A DNA stretch of 64,000 nt from Planctomycetota bacterium (GTDB lineage Bacteria; Planctomycetota; UBA1135; UBA2386): NCBI GenBank assembly GCA_028281765.1, contig JANQJF010000083.1:1-64000 (forward strand), in the 5' to 3' direction. This document shows, piece after piece, positions 8,639 through 20,730 of the stretch (positions are counted from its first letter, which is position 1; the number at the start of each line of letters is the position of its first letter). Below the pieces are notes generated by a model that had not been told where the DNA came from, did no database searches, and saw nothing but the letters and a program-made list of their open reading frames with translations. Position numbers and translations under genes: made by a program.

Positions 8639-9649
8639 TCAGGAACCGAGCGAGTGGGCTTTCGCCATCAGATCGACGACGCGGTTGCTGTAGCCCCACT
8701 CGTTGTCGTACCAGCTGATGATCTTCGCGACCTTGCCACCGTCACCGACCATCGTGGCGCCGCCATCGATGATCGAGCTGTGCGGGTCGTGAACGATGTC
8801 GGAGGACACGATCGGGTCCTCGGTGTAGGCGAGGATGCCCTTGAGCGGGCCCTCGGCCGCGGCCTTGAGCGTCGCGTTGATCTCGTCGACCGTCGTGGTC
8901 TTGCCGAGGTTCGCGGTCAGGTCGACGACCGATCCGTCCGGGACCGGAACGCGCAGCGCGTAGCCGTCGAGCTTGCCGTTGAGCGAGGGGATGATCTTGC
9001 CGACGGCCCGGGCCGCACCCGTCGTCGTCGGAATGATGTTCGCCGCACCGGCTCGCGCGCGACGCATGTCCTTATGGATCATGTCCGCGATACGCTGGTC
9101 GTTCGTGTAGGCGTGGACGGTCGTCATCAAGCCGTTCTCGATGCCAAACGCATCGTGGATGACCTTGGCCATCGGCGCCAAACAGTTCGTCGTGCACGAG
9201 GCGTTCGAAATGACCTTGTGCCCGGCCTTCAGGACTTCCTCGTTCACACCCATGACGACCATCGCGTCGATGTCGCCCTTCGGTGGCACGGTGAGCAGCA
9301 CCTTCTTCGCGCCGGCCTCGACGTGCTTCATGCACGCTTCCTGCGTCGCGAAGACCCCGGTCGACTCGACGCAGAAGTCGACGCCGAGATCGCCCCACGG
9401 CAGCGCCGCCGGGTCACGCTCCGCGCAGGTCTTGACGACCTTGCCATCGACCGTGATCTGCCCCTCGCCGGCCTCGACCGTGCCCGGGTAGCGGCCGTGG
9501 ACGCTGTCGTACTTCAAGAGGTGCGCGAGCGACTTCTCGTCGGCGAGGTCGTTGATGGCGACGACTTCGAAATCGTCGCGCTCTTGCAGAACGCGGAACA
9601 CGAGTCGTCCGATTCGGCCGAAACCGTTGATGCCAACCTTGATGGCCAT
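8639..9649 (-). CDS. gap: Glyceraldehyde-3-phosphate dehydrogenase, type I
   Basis: 336-residue GAPDH. The NAD-binding start MAIKVGINGFGRIGR, the catalytic SNASCTTNC with Cys152, and the C-terminal SWYDNEWGYSNRV are intact. The ATG at 9649 is chosen over longer forms because the family begins here. It heads the minus-strand operon gap-pgk-(RAYT)-rpe-accD-truD and is divergent from tilS, leaving about 90 nt for both promoters. Confidence 0.97.
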   Translation of the reverse strand: MAIKVGINGFGRIGRLVFRVLQERDDFEVVAINDLADEKSLAHLLKYDSVHGRYPGTVEAGEGQITVDGKVVKTCAERDPAALPWGDLGVDFCVESTGVFATQEACMKHVEAGAKKVLLTVPPKGDIDAMVVMGVNEEVLKAGHKVISNASCTTNCLAPMAKVIHDAFGIENGLMTTVHAYTNDQRIADMIHKDMRRARAGAANIIPTTTGAARAVGKIIPSLNGKLDGYALRVPVPDGSVVDLTANLGKTTTVDEINATLKAAAEGPLKGILAYTEDPIVSSDIVHDPHSSIIDGGATMVGDGGKVAKIISWYDNEWGYSNRVVDLMAKAHSLGS

Positions 9650-9738
9650 GATGGCTGTAAGCTCCTGGAGGCTTGCGAAAATCACCCCGTCGGGGGCGTG
9701 GTGAGCCGGCAGACTATCCAGTCCCAACCCGCGTTTCG

Positions 9739-10731
9739 ATGTCCGATCCGACCAGGCTTCTCGATTTGATCGCCGCCGAATTCGCGACGCTCGACGAGCC
9801 TTTCCGCGCGCGGGGCGCCGTCATCGCGGTGTCGGGTGGCGTCGACTCCAGCGCGCTCGCCTGGCTGATGTCGGAGGCCCGGCGGACCGGACGAATCACC
9901 GGGCCGCTCACGATCGGCCACGTCGACCACGGCGTCCGCGAGGACAGTGGCGGCGACGCACGGGCGACCGAGCGGCTCGCCGGCCAGCTCGGGATTCCGT
10001 TCGTCCAGCGCCACCTGAACCTGTCGATCGACGCCGGCGAAGCCATCATGCGCGACGGCCGCTACCGGGCTCTCGAGGACATCGCCGCGGAGCGCGCCGC
10101 GGGCGTCCTCCTGACCGCGCATCACGCCGACGACGTGCTCGAGACCATGGTCTTCCGGCTCGGTCGCGGGACGGGCCTGCGCGGCCTCTCCGGCATCCCC
10201 CGCGTGCGGCGCTCCCGGACCGGCCTGACGATCCTGCGACCGCTCTTGCGGATGCGGCGCGCCTCGCTCGTCTCACTGTGCCGCGACGCCGGCATCGATC
10301 CGTGCGAAGACATCTCCAACCTCGATCTGCTGCGCGCGCGCAACCGTATCCGCCATCGCAGCTTGCCCGCACTGCGGCGCGATCCCAGGGCTCGGGACGC
10401 CGAGCAGCTCCTGCTGACCGCCGCGGATCTCGCGCGCGCGACGACCGAGCGACTGGAACGGACCGCCAGGGCGTGGCTGACGGCGCGCGGCCGCCGCGAG
10501 AGCACGCCGATCGCCTGGTCCCTCCGGGTCGATCCGTCCGACGATCGCGCGACGGTCCGCGAGGCCCTGCGCCTGATCCACCTCGATCTCGGCTGCGGGG
10601 CTCCGACCCGTGACTGGCTCGACCGCGCCGCCAGCCTCGTCGACGGCCGCCCCGGCCGCAGGCTCGCCGGTCGCGGGCGTACGGTCCAGGCCGCGCGTAC
10701 GCGTGACGGCTTGTCGCTGACGTCTTCCTGA
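9739..10731 (+). CDS. tilS: tRNA(Ile)-lysidine synthase
   Basis: ATP-dependent enzyme that converts C34 of the minor tRNA-Ile(CAU) to lysidine, so that it reads AUA. The PP-loop SGGVDSSAL is at residues 32-40, followed by HVDHGVRE, TAHHADD, GLRGLSGIPRVR and RARNRIRH, all family markers. The start ATG at 9739 gives a 330-residue protein; longer frames upstream would run through the gap promoter. The C-terminal substrate-binding domain is short compared with E. coli TilS (432 residues), as in many compact TilS forms. Confidence 0.92.
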   Translation: MSDPTRLLDLIAAEFATLDEPFRARGAVIAVSGGVDSSALAWLMSEARRTGRITGPLTIGHVDHGVREDSGGDARATERLAGQLGIPFVQRHLNLSIDAGEAIMRDGRYRALEDIAAERAAGVLLTAHHADDVLETMVFRLGRGTGLRGLSGIPRVRRSRTGLTILRPLLRMRRASLVSLCRDAGIDPCEDISNLDLLRARNRIRHRSLPALRRDPRARDAEQLLLTAADLARATTERLERTARAWLTARGRRESTPIAWSLRVDPSDDRATVREALRLIHLDLGCGAPTRDWLDRAASLVDGRPGRRLAGRGRTVQAARTRDGLSLTSS

Positions 10732-10827
10732 TCGGTGGCATAACCGACCTCGGGACTGCATACTTTGCGCCCCGGCGTGGCCCCCTCACACGCCGTCCCA
10801 GTTGATGATTCGCATTACGTGTCGGAC

Positions 10828-13434
<2,607 letters not shown>

Positions 13435-13435
13435 C

Positions 13436-14269
13436 GTGTCCCGTTCCGACCTCCCGCTGAGCCAGATCGTCACCGAGTCGGCGCGTCAGATGCTCGACCG
13501 CCTCGGCGGTCCACCGCGGCTCGCGATGCTGCTCGGCACCGGACATGCGTCGATCGCCGGACAGCTGAAGAACTCGGTCACGATTCACACCGCAGACTTG
13601 CCGCACGCGGCCGCGCTCGGTGCGGACATGCAGTTCACAGCGGGAGAACTCAGCGGCATCCCCATCGTCCTGACCGACGCGCCACTCGCGCCGTACGAGG
13701 GGTACAGCGCCCGCGAAGTCACCTTTCCGGTGCGACTGCTCCGCGCGCTCGGTGCCGAGCTCCTCGTGCTGACCGCGGGCGCGGCGAGCCTGTCGATGCA
13801 CCTCGAGCCCGGCTCGATCTGCGTCGTCGAGGACCACATCAACTTCTCCGGGATCCAGCCGCTGCAGGGCCCCCCCGACGAGCAGCTCGGACCGCGGTTC
13901 CCGGACATGTCGGATCCGTACCCGGCGCGGTGGCGCCGACTCGCTCGAAACGTCGCCAACGAAATCGGCGTGACCTGCCTGCCCGGCGTGTTCGGCGCCG
14001 TGCCTGGCCCGAGTCTTCCGACGCGCGCCGAGTATCGATTCCTACGACGCGCGGGTGCCGATCTGGTCGGCATGTCGGTCGTGCCGGAAGTTCTCGCCGC
14101 CGTCCACTGCGGATTCGAGGTGCTCGCGCTCGTCGGGGTGACGCAGCAAGTGCAGGTCGAACGCTCCGAGCCGGTCGACATCGAATCGATGCTCGATGCG
14201 GCCGACATCGCCGCGCCGCGCATGGCGAGCATGCTGCTCGGCATCGTCGAGCGGAGCCGCGACGTATGA
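13436..14269 (+). CDS. Divergent purine nucleoside phosphorylase family protein
   Basis: 277 residues with the trimeric PNP/MTAP fold pattern: an LGTGHA loop, PYEGYSAREV, GFEVLALVGVT and GADLVGMSVVPEV. However, positions usually needed for phosphate and purine binding differ. The QGRxHxYEGY loop reads DAPLAPYEGY, the TNAAGG strand reads TAGAAS, GPxFETPAE reads GPSLPTRAE (base-binding Glu lost), and the Asn of SLxTN is replaced by Gln. The enzyme may have another specificity or be non-catalytic. GTG start one base after the kinase gene; its TGA overlaps the purN ATG by four bases. Confidence 0.8.
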   Translation: MSRSDLPLSQIVTESARQMLDRLGGPPRLAMLLGTGHASIAGQLKNSVTIHTADLPHAAALGADMQFTAGELSGIPIVLTDAPLAPYEGYSAREVTFPVRLLRALGAELLVLTAGAASLSMHLEPGSICVVEDHINFSGIQPLQGPPDEQLGPRFPDMSDPYPARWRRLARNVANEIGVTCLPGVFGAVPGPSLPTRAEYRFLRRAGADLVGMSVVPEVLAAVHCGFEVLALVGVTQQVQVERSEPVDIESMLDAADIAAPRMASMLLGIVERSRDV

Positions 14270-14835
14270 GCGCTACGCAACTCGGCGTCCTCCTGTCGGG
14301 CGGCGGGCGCACGCTGCAGAACTTCTTCGACCGGATCAACGACGGTTCGCTCGACGCACGGGTCCGCGTCGTGATCTCCGATCGCGACGGCGTGTTCGGA
14401 CTCGAGCGGGCCAAGCAGGCGAACGTACCGTGCTTCGTCGAGCGCGACCCCGCCCGGATCTTCGCGCTCTTGCGCGAACATGACGTCGAGCTCGTGTGCC
14501 TCGCCGGGTACCTACGTCTCCTCGCCCCGATCCCCGAGGACTTCATCGGCCGCGTCCTGAACATCCACCCGGCGCTGCTGCCGAAGTTCGGGGGCAAGGG
14601 CTTCTACGGCGATCACGTCCACTCGGCCGTGATCGAGGCGGGCGAAGACGAATCCGGCTGCACCGTGCACTACTGCGACGACCGCTACGACACCGGCGAG
14701 ATCGTCCTGCAGCGCCGCGTGCCAGTGCGGGCAGATGACTCTGTCCACGATCTCGCCGCGCGCGTGTTCGATGCGGAGTGCGAGGCCTATCCCGCCGCGA
14801 TCACGGCGTGGGCGGCGCGTCACTCGATGCGATAG
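14266..14835 (+). CDS. purN: Phosphoribosylglycinamide formyltransferase
   Basis: De novo purine enzyme transferring formyl from 10-formyl-THF to GAR. 189 residues with LLSGGGRTLQNFF, catalytic Asn and His in NIHPALLPKFGGKGFYG, and the catalytic Asp segment CDDRYDTGEIV. The GKGFYGDHVH variant after LLPKF differs from the E. coli loop. It begins at an ATG overlapping the previous stop (ATGA), so translation is coupled to the PNP-like gene. Its 3' end overlaps the convergent repeat protein by 16 bases. Confidence 0.93.
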   Translation: MSATQLGVLLSGGGRTLQNFFDRINDGSLDARVRVVISDRDGVFGLERAKQANVPCFVERDPARIFALLREHDVELVCLAGYLRLLAPIPEDFIGRVLNIHPALLPKFGGKGFYGDHVHSAVIEAGEDESGCTVHYCDDRYDTGEIVLQRRVPVRADDSVHDLAARVFDAECEAYPAAITAWAARHSMR

Positions 14836-17186
14836 CGGACCGGCGAGGCATCCGCGAGCGACCCCACCTGCAAACGGTATCGACCGAGGAGTCCACTCGG
14901 CCCGTGCGCACGAACCTCGTAGGAGCCAGGCGAAACGGACACCGAGGCGCTGAGCTCGGGACCCGGCCCGACACCGCCGTTCCAGACCATCTTCTCGGAG
15001 CCCTGCTCGACGACACGGATCGAAAGCCACGGCGGCCGAGCCCGACCGGGCGGCAGTTCGAACTGGAGCACGCGCAGCGCCGCGGCCTCGAACTGGAGCG
15101 CGAGCTCTGTCGTGCGGTGCGCGGTGACGGCGAATGGCCGGGTGACCGTCGCGACGCGGTCACCACTCACGACGAGCAGGTAGTCTTCGGCCGGAGCGAG
15201 CGGGTTCGACTTGAACCGCCCGGAGGCGTACTCGACGACCCCGGCCTCACTGCCGTCCCGGATCACCGCGAACCGCAACTCGGCCGGCGGCTCGGCGCCG
15301 CGCAGCGTGACGGTCCCGCCGACCCAACCCGCGGGTTCGACGACGAGATTGCCCAGGTCCAACGTCTGACCGGCCTCGACGACGCGATTGCCGATATGGA
15401 TCCACGGGTTCTCCCGGCACTGCACGTCGATCTGGTTCGGGCCGGGTCGCACGTGCTTTAGCTCGAATTCACCAGTGCGCGGGTCGTTGTCGAACGACGC
15501 GTAAAGCCGCAGCTCGCGATGCCACACTTCGACTCGAGCCGGACGACCCGCCCCGCTCGCGTCGACGACGCGACCACGAATGACACCCTCCCCGGCGGCG
15601 TTGGCGCCGACCCGCAAGAGAACCTCGCCCGCGTGCACGCTCACGTTCGGTTCGAACACCGGCGGAAACCGCTCCCAAGCATCGGGCGGGTTCGCGGACA
15701 CCGCGACCGTCTCCCAGGGCACTTCGAGCTCGAAGCTGCCGTCCCCTTTCGTGCGCGTCGACAGACGTCGACCGGCGACCCCACCGGCCTGGGTCACCAA
15801 GACGCGCCAGCCCCGCACCGGCTCTCCGACCTCGTCGACGACGCGACCGACGAGCTTCGGCGCACCGGACGGAGCACTCGCACCGCCGAGCACGAAGTCG
15901 AACGAGTGGTCGACGCCGTCTTCGATCACGAGTTGCGCCGTGGTCTTCTCGTCCGCTCTCCGTGCGGTGACGGTCACTTCACCGGCGGCCAGCTCGCCGA
16001 GCTCGTACGAACCTTCGTCGTCCGAACGTGCGGACGTTCCGGCGAAGTCGTCTGGACGCACATAGACCAGCGCGCCCGCCACAGGCGCGTCGTCCGGATC
16101 CCGAACGACACCTGCGAGGGTCGCTTCCTTCGTCAGCAGGACGCGCTGTTCGACGACAGCATCGGCACGGATCTCGATCTCGGCCCCAAACGGAGCGAAA
16201 CCCGGCGCACGCACCTGTAGCAATCGCGTTCCGGGCGGCACGCCTGCGACGGTGAACTCGCCGGTCCCGTCGGCCCGTGCTTCCTGGGGCGGTGGTCCGG
16301 GCACCCAACTCCCGTCAGCGCCGCGTTTGCGCTGACTCGAGGAGTCGCTGCCGACGAGGATACGCGCACCCGCGACGGAACGCTGCGACACGTCGACGAC
16401 ATGGCCGTGCACCCGACCGACCCCACCCGCGACGAGCACGAACCGAAGCACGTCTTCCGAACCGGTGTCGGCGCGCGCACGCTGCAACGAGGACGGCACG
16501 TAGCCGTCCGCGCGAACCCCGACGAACCGCTCGAACTGCACCGACTCGATCCGGAACTGCCCCGCGTCGTCCGTCTCGGCGACCGTATCGCCGCGGAACG
16601 TGCGCCACGGCTCCGACAGCCAGACCGACGCACCAGCCACAGGCTGATCTCGAGTGTCGACCACGCTCCCGACGATCGTGAAGCCGCGCGGGATCACGAG
16701 ATCGATCTCGGTCGATCGGCCCTCGACGATGCGGGCTGCGCGTTCGCCACCGAGCGCTGTCGCGATCACGACGTCTCCTACGGGCGGCGCGTCGAACGCG
16801 GCCACGCCCTCCGCATCCGTGCGCACAACGCTCCGCTCACTCCACGCGAGCCGTTGGGACTCGACGGACTGGACGCGCACGGCGATGTCCTCGGCGACGT
16901 CGTCACGACCCTGGAACGAGACCCGCACGATCAGTCGCGTCGCGCCGTCGTCCACGGCCGTCTCGACGGCCACGGGCTGATCGCTTCCGGCCGGCTCGAT
17001 CGCCTCCCGCTCGGTGCTTCGATTCGGCGATCCGCCGTCCGCGACGGCGGCATCGGGATCGCCCGCCGCGACAGGCGAATCTCGATCGATCGCGGCCGGG
17101 GGCGGCCCTTCGCCCGGATCGCGGACCACGAGCCATACTCCGACGGCGACCAACACCAGGACGACAAACGCGACCCCTCGCTTCAT
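14820..17186 (-). CDS. Membrane-anchored carboxypeptidase-regulatory-repeat protein
   Basis: 788 residues. An N-terminal uncleaved anchor (GVAFVVLVLVAVGVWLVV) is followed by an acidic/Ala linker and then a series of beta-sandwich repeats of the carboxypeptidase D regulatory type. These are recognisable from the recurring pattern G-x-V-x-D-x-x-x-x-P-V-A-G-A-x-V followed by T-D-D-x-G-x-F. I count at least five copies. There is no catalytic domain. Such proteins are usually cell-surface or secreted structural proteins. Start ATG at 17186; the preceding permease gene ends 25 nt upstream, so the two may form an operon. Confidence 0.82.
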   Translation of the reverse strand: MKRGVAFVVLVLVAVGVWLVVRDPGEGPPPAAIDRDSPVAAGDPDAAVADGGSPNRSTEREAIEPAGSDQPVAVETAVDDGATRLIVRVSFQGRDDVAEDIAVRVQSVESQRLAWSERSVVRTDAEGVAAFDAPPVGDVVIATALGGERAARIVEGRSTEIDLVIPRGFTIVGSVVDTRDQPVAGASVWLSEPWRTFRGDTVAETDDAGQFRIESVQFERFVGVRADGYVPSSLQRARADTGSEDVLRFVLVAGGVGRVHGHVVDVSQRSVAGARILVGSDSSSQRKRGADGSWVPGPPPQEARADGTGEFTVAGVPPGTRLLQVRAPGFAPFGAEIEIRADAVVEQRVLLTKEATLAGVVRDPDDAPVAGALVYVRPDDFAGTSARSDDEGSYELGELAAGEVTVTARRADEKTTAQLVIEDGVDHSFDFVLGGASAPSGAPKLVGRVVDEVGEPVRGWRVLVTQAGGVAGRRLSTRTKGDGSFELEVPWETVAVSANPPDAWERFPPVFEPNVSVHAGEVLLRVGANAAGEGVIRGRVVDASGAGRPARVEVWHRELRLYASFDNDPRTGEFELKHVRPGPNQIDVQCRENPWIHIGNRVVEAGQTLDLGNLVVEPAGWVGGTVTLRGAEPPAELRFAVIRDGSEAGVVEYASGRFKSNPLAPAEDYLLVVSGDRVATVTRPFAVTAHRTTELALQFEAAALRVLQFELPPGRARPPWLSIRVVEQGSEKMVWNGGVGPGPELSASVSVSPGSYEVRAHGPSGLLGRYRLQVGSLADASPVRYRIE

Positions 17187-17211
17187 CGAGGCATGGTACC
17201 GCCCGAACTCC

Positions 17212-19050
17212 TCAGTGGCAGCAGCCGTGTTCGGCTTCGTCGTGGTCGTGCTTGCCGTGGTGAGGCGTCTTGAACAGCGATTCGAGGTAGCCGCGCGTGC
17301 CACGCCTCAACAGCGAGCCCAGGACGAGGACTCCGAACACCACGAGCGCGACATAGGAGAACACGCCGCCGTGCTCGTGTTCCAGCGCGTTGGCGATGGG
17401 CACGGTCGACACGGGGAACAACCAGTTGACCCCGTATCCCAAGACGATCGCGCCCACGAACATCGCGACCGAGAACACGGTCGCCGTCCGCGCTCCGTGA
17501 AGGTCCTTGAGCACGCCGAACGTCGTGACGTTCGTCGCCGGCCCCGTCAGCAGGAACGCGAGCGCCGCGCCCGGTGACAATCCCTGCGCGACGAAGATCG
17601 CCGCCAGCGGGGTCGACCCCGACGCGCAGACGTAGATCGGCATCCCGAGCAGCGCCGCGAGCGGCACGTCGACGCCCGCGGGGAGCCCGGCGATCGCTTC
17701 CGGCTCCAGGTACGGCATCAGGATCGCCGACGCCCCGAGACCCAGCAGGATCCACGGACTCGTCTGGTCGACCATGTCGACGAGGCCCGTGCGCAAAGCA
17801 CCGCGTACACGTTCGCCGAGGGGACGCCCCGACAGGTCGTCGACCGGCAGCTCCGCGGGGTCGGCCGAACTGGAATGACGCTTCGCGACCACCCCGATGA
17901 CGACACCGACGATCAATGCCAACAGCGCGGCCGCAGCGAGACGCGCGAACGCGATTTCGCTCCCCATCAGCTCGAACGTGATGAACACCGCGGCGATCTC
18001 GAGCTCGGGAGTCGCGATCAGGAAACCGACCGCAGCGGCGATCGCGGTGCCGCGCGCCACGAGCCCTCGATAGATCGGCACGACGCCGCACGAACACACC
18101 GGCAGCGGCAGCCCGACCGCGATGCCACGCACGGCCTGCCCGACGGTACCCCCGCTGTTGATCTTCTCGATCCATCGCCCCGGCGTGAACGCGTGGGCGA
18201 ATCCCGCGACGAGGTAGGCCAGCAGCAGAATCGGTGCTGACTCGAGCGCCAGCGTCATGAACACCTGCGCCGGTCCCGGCCCGCTCCCGTGGCTGTGCGA
18301 ATGGCTGGCTTCGATCACCCACACGGTCGCGATTGCGGCGAGCCCGCCGAGCACGGACGCGAAATGTCGCCACCGGCTCGCACTGTCGGTCGGCGCGGGC
18401 ACGTGCGCATGGAGCAACACGTGCAGCAAGGAGCCGGCGAGGAGTGCCTGGAAGATCCCGATTCCGGTCGTCGACGCGTTCGTCAGAACCTGCTCGCCGA
18501 CGGCGAAGCCGACGACGGTCCCGATCATCGTCACGAGCAACGTGACGATCGCGATCCCGATCCCGAGCGTCCGCCCGACGATCCACCAGATGCCGATGCC
18601 GACCGGGACACGATGCGCGATGACCGCGAGCGCCATGACCGAACCGTGGTCGTGCGAGTGGTCGTGCGCGTGGTCGTGGTGGTGATGGTGCCCGTGGTCG
18701 TGCCCGCCGTGCAGCCCGATGTCGACGCCCGCGAGGGCCGCGCCATCGATCATGGCATGCGCCGCGAGTCCCGCGAGCGCGAGCACGATCACGATGCCCC
18801 TCGTGCCGCGGGCCGGCCGCATGCCGCGCTCGGCCAAGATCGGGAGCACGCAGCCGACCAGCGCCGCCCCCACTGCGGCCCACCCGCCGAGCACGATGCT
18901 CTCCGGCAGGATGTGCAGCCCGACCAATCCGGCGACCACGACGAGCACGTACGCGTCGACGAGCACGCTTGCGCTTCGCGCGCGGCCGGCGCCGAGCACG
19001 ATCAGGGGACCGATGCCCAGCGCGACCAAGCTGATGATCAAGTAGGTCAT
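17212..19050 (-). CDS. ZIP-like/DUF318 permease fusion, probable metal transporter
   Basis: 612 residues in two membrane halves. Residues 1-215 resemble a ZIP metal transporter: HAMIDG at 98-103 and AHRVPVG at 145-151 match the paired ZIP metal helices, with a His/Asp-rich loop of about 20 residues (113-136) between them. Residues about 260-590 are a DUF318/ArsP-type permease with LPVCSCG (Cys319, Cys321), GSTPLAA and GPATNVTTFGVL. The C-terminus ends in a His/Asp-rich tail with CCH. The second half is like Cu/Zn efflux permeases of the SO_0444 type. Substrate Zn, Cu or similar is inferred from the His-rich segments. ATG at 19050. Confidence 0.83.
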   Translation of the reverse strand: MTYLIISLVALGIGPLIVLGAGRARSASVLVDAYVLVVVAGLVGLHILPESIVLGGWAAVGAALVGCVLPILAERGMRPARGTRGIVIVLALAGLAAHAMIDGAALAGVDIGLHGGHDHGHHHHHDHAHDHSHDHGSVMALAVIAHRVPVGIGIWWIVGRTLGIGIAIVTLLVTMIGTVVGFAVGEQVLTNASTTGIGIFQALLAGSLLHVLLHAHVPAPTDSASRWRHFASVLGGLAAIATVWVIEASHSHSHGSGPGPAQVFMTLALESAPILLLAYLVAGFAHAFTPGRWIEKINSGGTVGQAVRGIAVGLPLPVCSCGVVPIYRGLVARGTAIAAAVGFLIATPELEIAAVFITFELMGSEIAFARLAAAALLALIVGVVIGVVAKRHSSSADPAELPVDDLSGRPLGERVRGALRTGLVDMVDQTSPWILLGLGASAILMPYLEPEAIAGLPAGVDVPLAALLGMPIYVCASGSTPLAAIFVAQGLSPGAALAFLLTGPATNVTTFGVLKDLHGARTATVFSVAMFVGAIVLGYGVNWLFPVSTVPIANALEHEHGGVFSYVALVVFGVLVLGSLLRRGTRGYLESLFKTPHHGKHDHDEAEHGCCH

Positions 19051-19113
19051 GCGGCGACAGATGCTTACCGCGGGAGTAGAATCGCGAACAGCCCATCTCG
19101 GGGGAATCCCACG

Positions 19114-20730
19114 ATGAATCTCGGACACCTGGTCAGCACGGCGGCGCTCGCCGTGGTCGCGAACGCCCAGGAAGATGCTCTGCTGGCACCGACCGATCTC
19201 GCACCGTTCGACGAGTTCGGTGCGGCCCTGGCATTCGACGATGGGCGCCTGCTGTGCGGCGCGCCCGGCGACGACCTGGTCGGGTCGAACCAGTTCATGG
19301 TCGCGGCCGGCTCGGTTTTCGTGTTCACACGCGACGACACGGGGTGGACCCAGGTCGAGAAGCTGTCGGCCCACGATCAGCAACCCGGCGATCGATTCGG
19401 CAGCGCGGTCGCAGTGCGCGGGCCCCACGCCGCCATCGGGGCCCCGGAGCGAACCGGCGGCACGGGCGCGGTCTACGTGTTCAGCGAACTGCTGGGCAGC
19501 ACGTTCATCCAGACGCACCTCTTGATCGCGAGCACGCCCGACAGCGGCGACCGGTTCGGCGCATCGCTCGCTCTCGACGGACCCTGGCTCGTCGTGGGTG
19601 CGCCCGGCGATGACGACGTCGCCAGCGACGCGGGCGCGGTCTACGTGTTCGAGTTCAGCAGCGGCGCGTGGATCGAGCGACACAAGTTCACCGTCGTCGG
19701 CGCGCCGGCGAACTACGCGTTCGGCTCCGCGGTGACGATGCTTGGGTCACGCCTGGTCGTAGGATCCCCGGGCGACGGATCGAGCGTCGGCCACGCGCAT
19801 GCCTTCGAACACCACGGCAACGGTTGGGGCGCCGTGCAATCATTCTCGACCGGCACGACGAGTCCGGGAGACTCGTTCGGCGCGGCCGTGTCGATGTACG
19901 GCGACGAGCTCGTCGTCGGTGCTCCGGGAGACGACCAAGAGTCCGGCCGAGCCTACGTGTTCTCGCACGATGGAACGGACTGGACGTCGCCGATCGAGCT
20001 GGTCGCGAGTGACCGCGCCTCGGGCCATCGATTCGCGGAGGCCGTCGCACTCGGCAACGAGATCCTCGGCATCGGTGCGACGTTCGCCGACGCCCCGGCC
20101 GGAGCCGGCAACCTCGCCGGTGCAACCTACGTGTTCGCCAAGCCGGGCGGGACGTGGACGGAGACCGGTCGAGTCACCGCGAGCGATGGCGACGTTGCCG
20201 ATCGGTTCGGCCGAGCCGTCGTGGTCGAGGGCGACACCGTCGTCGCGTCCGCACCCGGAAACGAGTTCCTGTCTCCGGTCAACGTCGACGCGGGCACGGC
20301 GTACGTCTTCGACTGCCGCCGTCCGGCGACCGCGATCGACTACGGCTTCTCGGTCGGGTCCATCGACGGCCTGCCGTCCTTGACCACGACGGTGCTCCCG
20401 ACACTCGGCGGCACGGGAGAACTACGGGCCGTCTCCCCGCTCTCGACGGCATCCGCCGGCCTACTGATCGTGTCGCTCGCCCGTGATCAGGCCCCGGTGT
20501 TCAACGGCTTCTTCTGGATGCCACCGCAAGTGATTCTCGCGACCGTTCCGTTCACGCCGAGCCCGTCCGGAACCGCGATCCCGCTGACGATTCCGAGTGA
20601 TCCGTTCGCCTGCACGGCGACGTTCCCCTACGTGTTCCAGGCGATCGTCGTGGACGGCACCGTCCCCAGCACCGCGACGCCGTTCGGGTTCACGTTCTCG
20701 AACGGCGTCGAGTGGTGGATCGGCCCCTAG
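19114..20730 (+). CDS. Secreted FG-GAP repeat (beta-propeller) protein
   Basis: 538 residues with a short signal peptide (about residues 1-18, ending ANAQ). Seven or so FG-GAP repeats are seen, each like RFGxAVAxxGxxLVVGAPGDD followed by GAxYVF; together they should form a beta-propeller. The last 120 residues form a separate beta module resembling the C-termini of the proteins at 1436 and 24644. No enzyme motif. Probably an extracellular adhesion or structural protein. It is divergent from the permease with 63 nt between starts, and its stop overlaps the mrfB stop by four bases. Confidence 0.85.
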   Translation: MNLGHLVSTAALAVVANAQEDALLAPTDLAPFDEFGAALAFDDGRLLCGAPGDDLVGSNQFMVAAGSVFVFTRDDTGWTQVEKLSAHDQQPGDRFGSAVAVRGPHAAIGAPERTGGTGAVYVFSELLGSTFIQTHLLIASTPDSGDRFGASLALDGPWLVVGAPGDDDVASDAGAVYVFEFSSGAWIERHKFTVVGAPANYAFGSAVTMLGSRLVVGSPGDGSSVGHAHAFEHHGNGWGAVQSFSTGTTSPGDSFGAAVSMYGDELVVGAPGDDQESGRAYVFSHDGTDWTSPIELVASDRASGHRFAEAVALGNEILGIGATFADAPAGAGNLAGATYVFAKPGGTWTETGRVTASDGDVADRFGRAVVVEGDTVVASAPGNEFLSPVNVDAGTAYVFDCRRPATAIDYGFSVGSIDGLPSLTTTVLPTLGGTGELRAVSPLSTASAGLLIVSLARDQAPVFNGFFWMPPQVILATVPFTPSPSGTAIPLTIPSDPFACTATFPYVFQAIVVDGTVPSTATPFGFTFSNGVEWWIGP

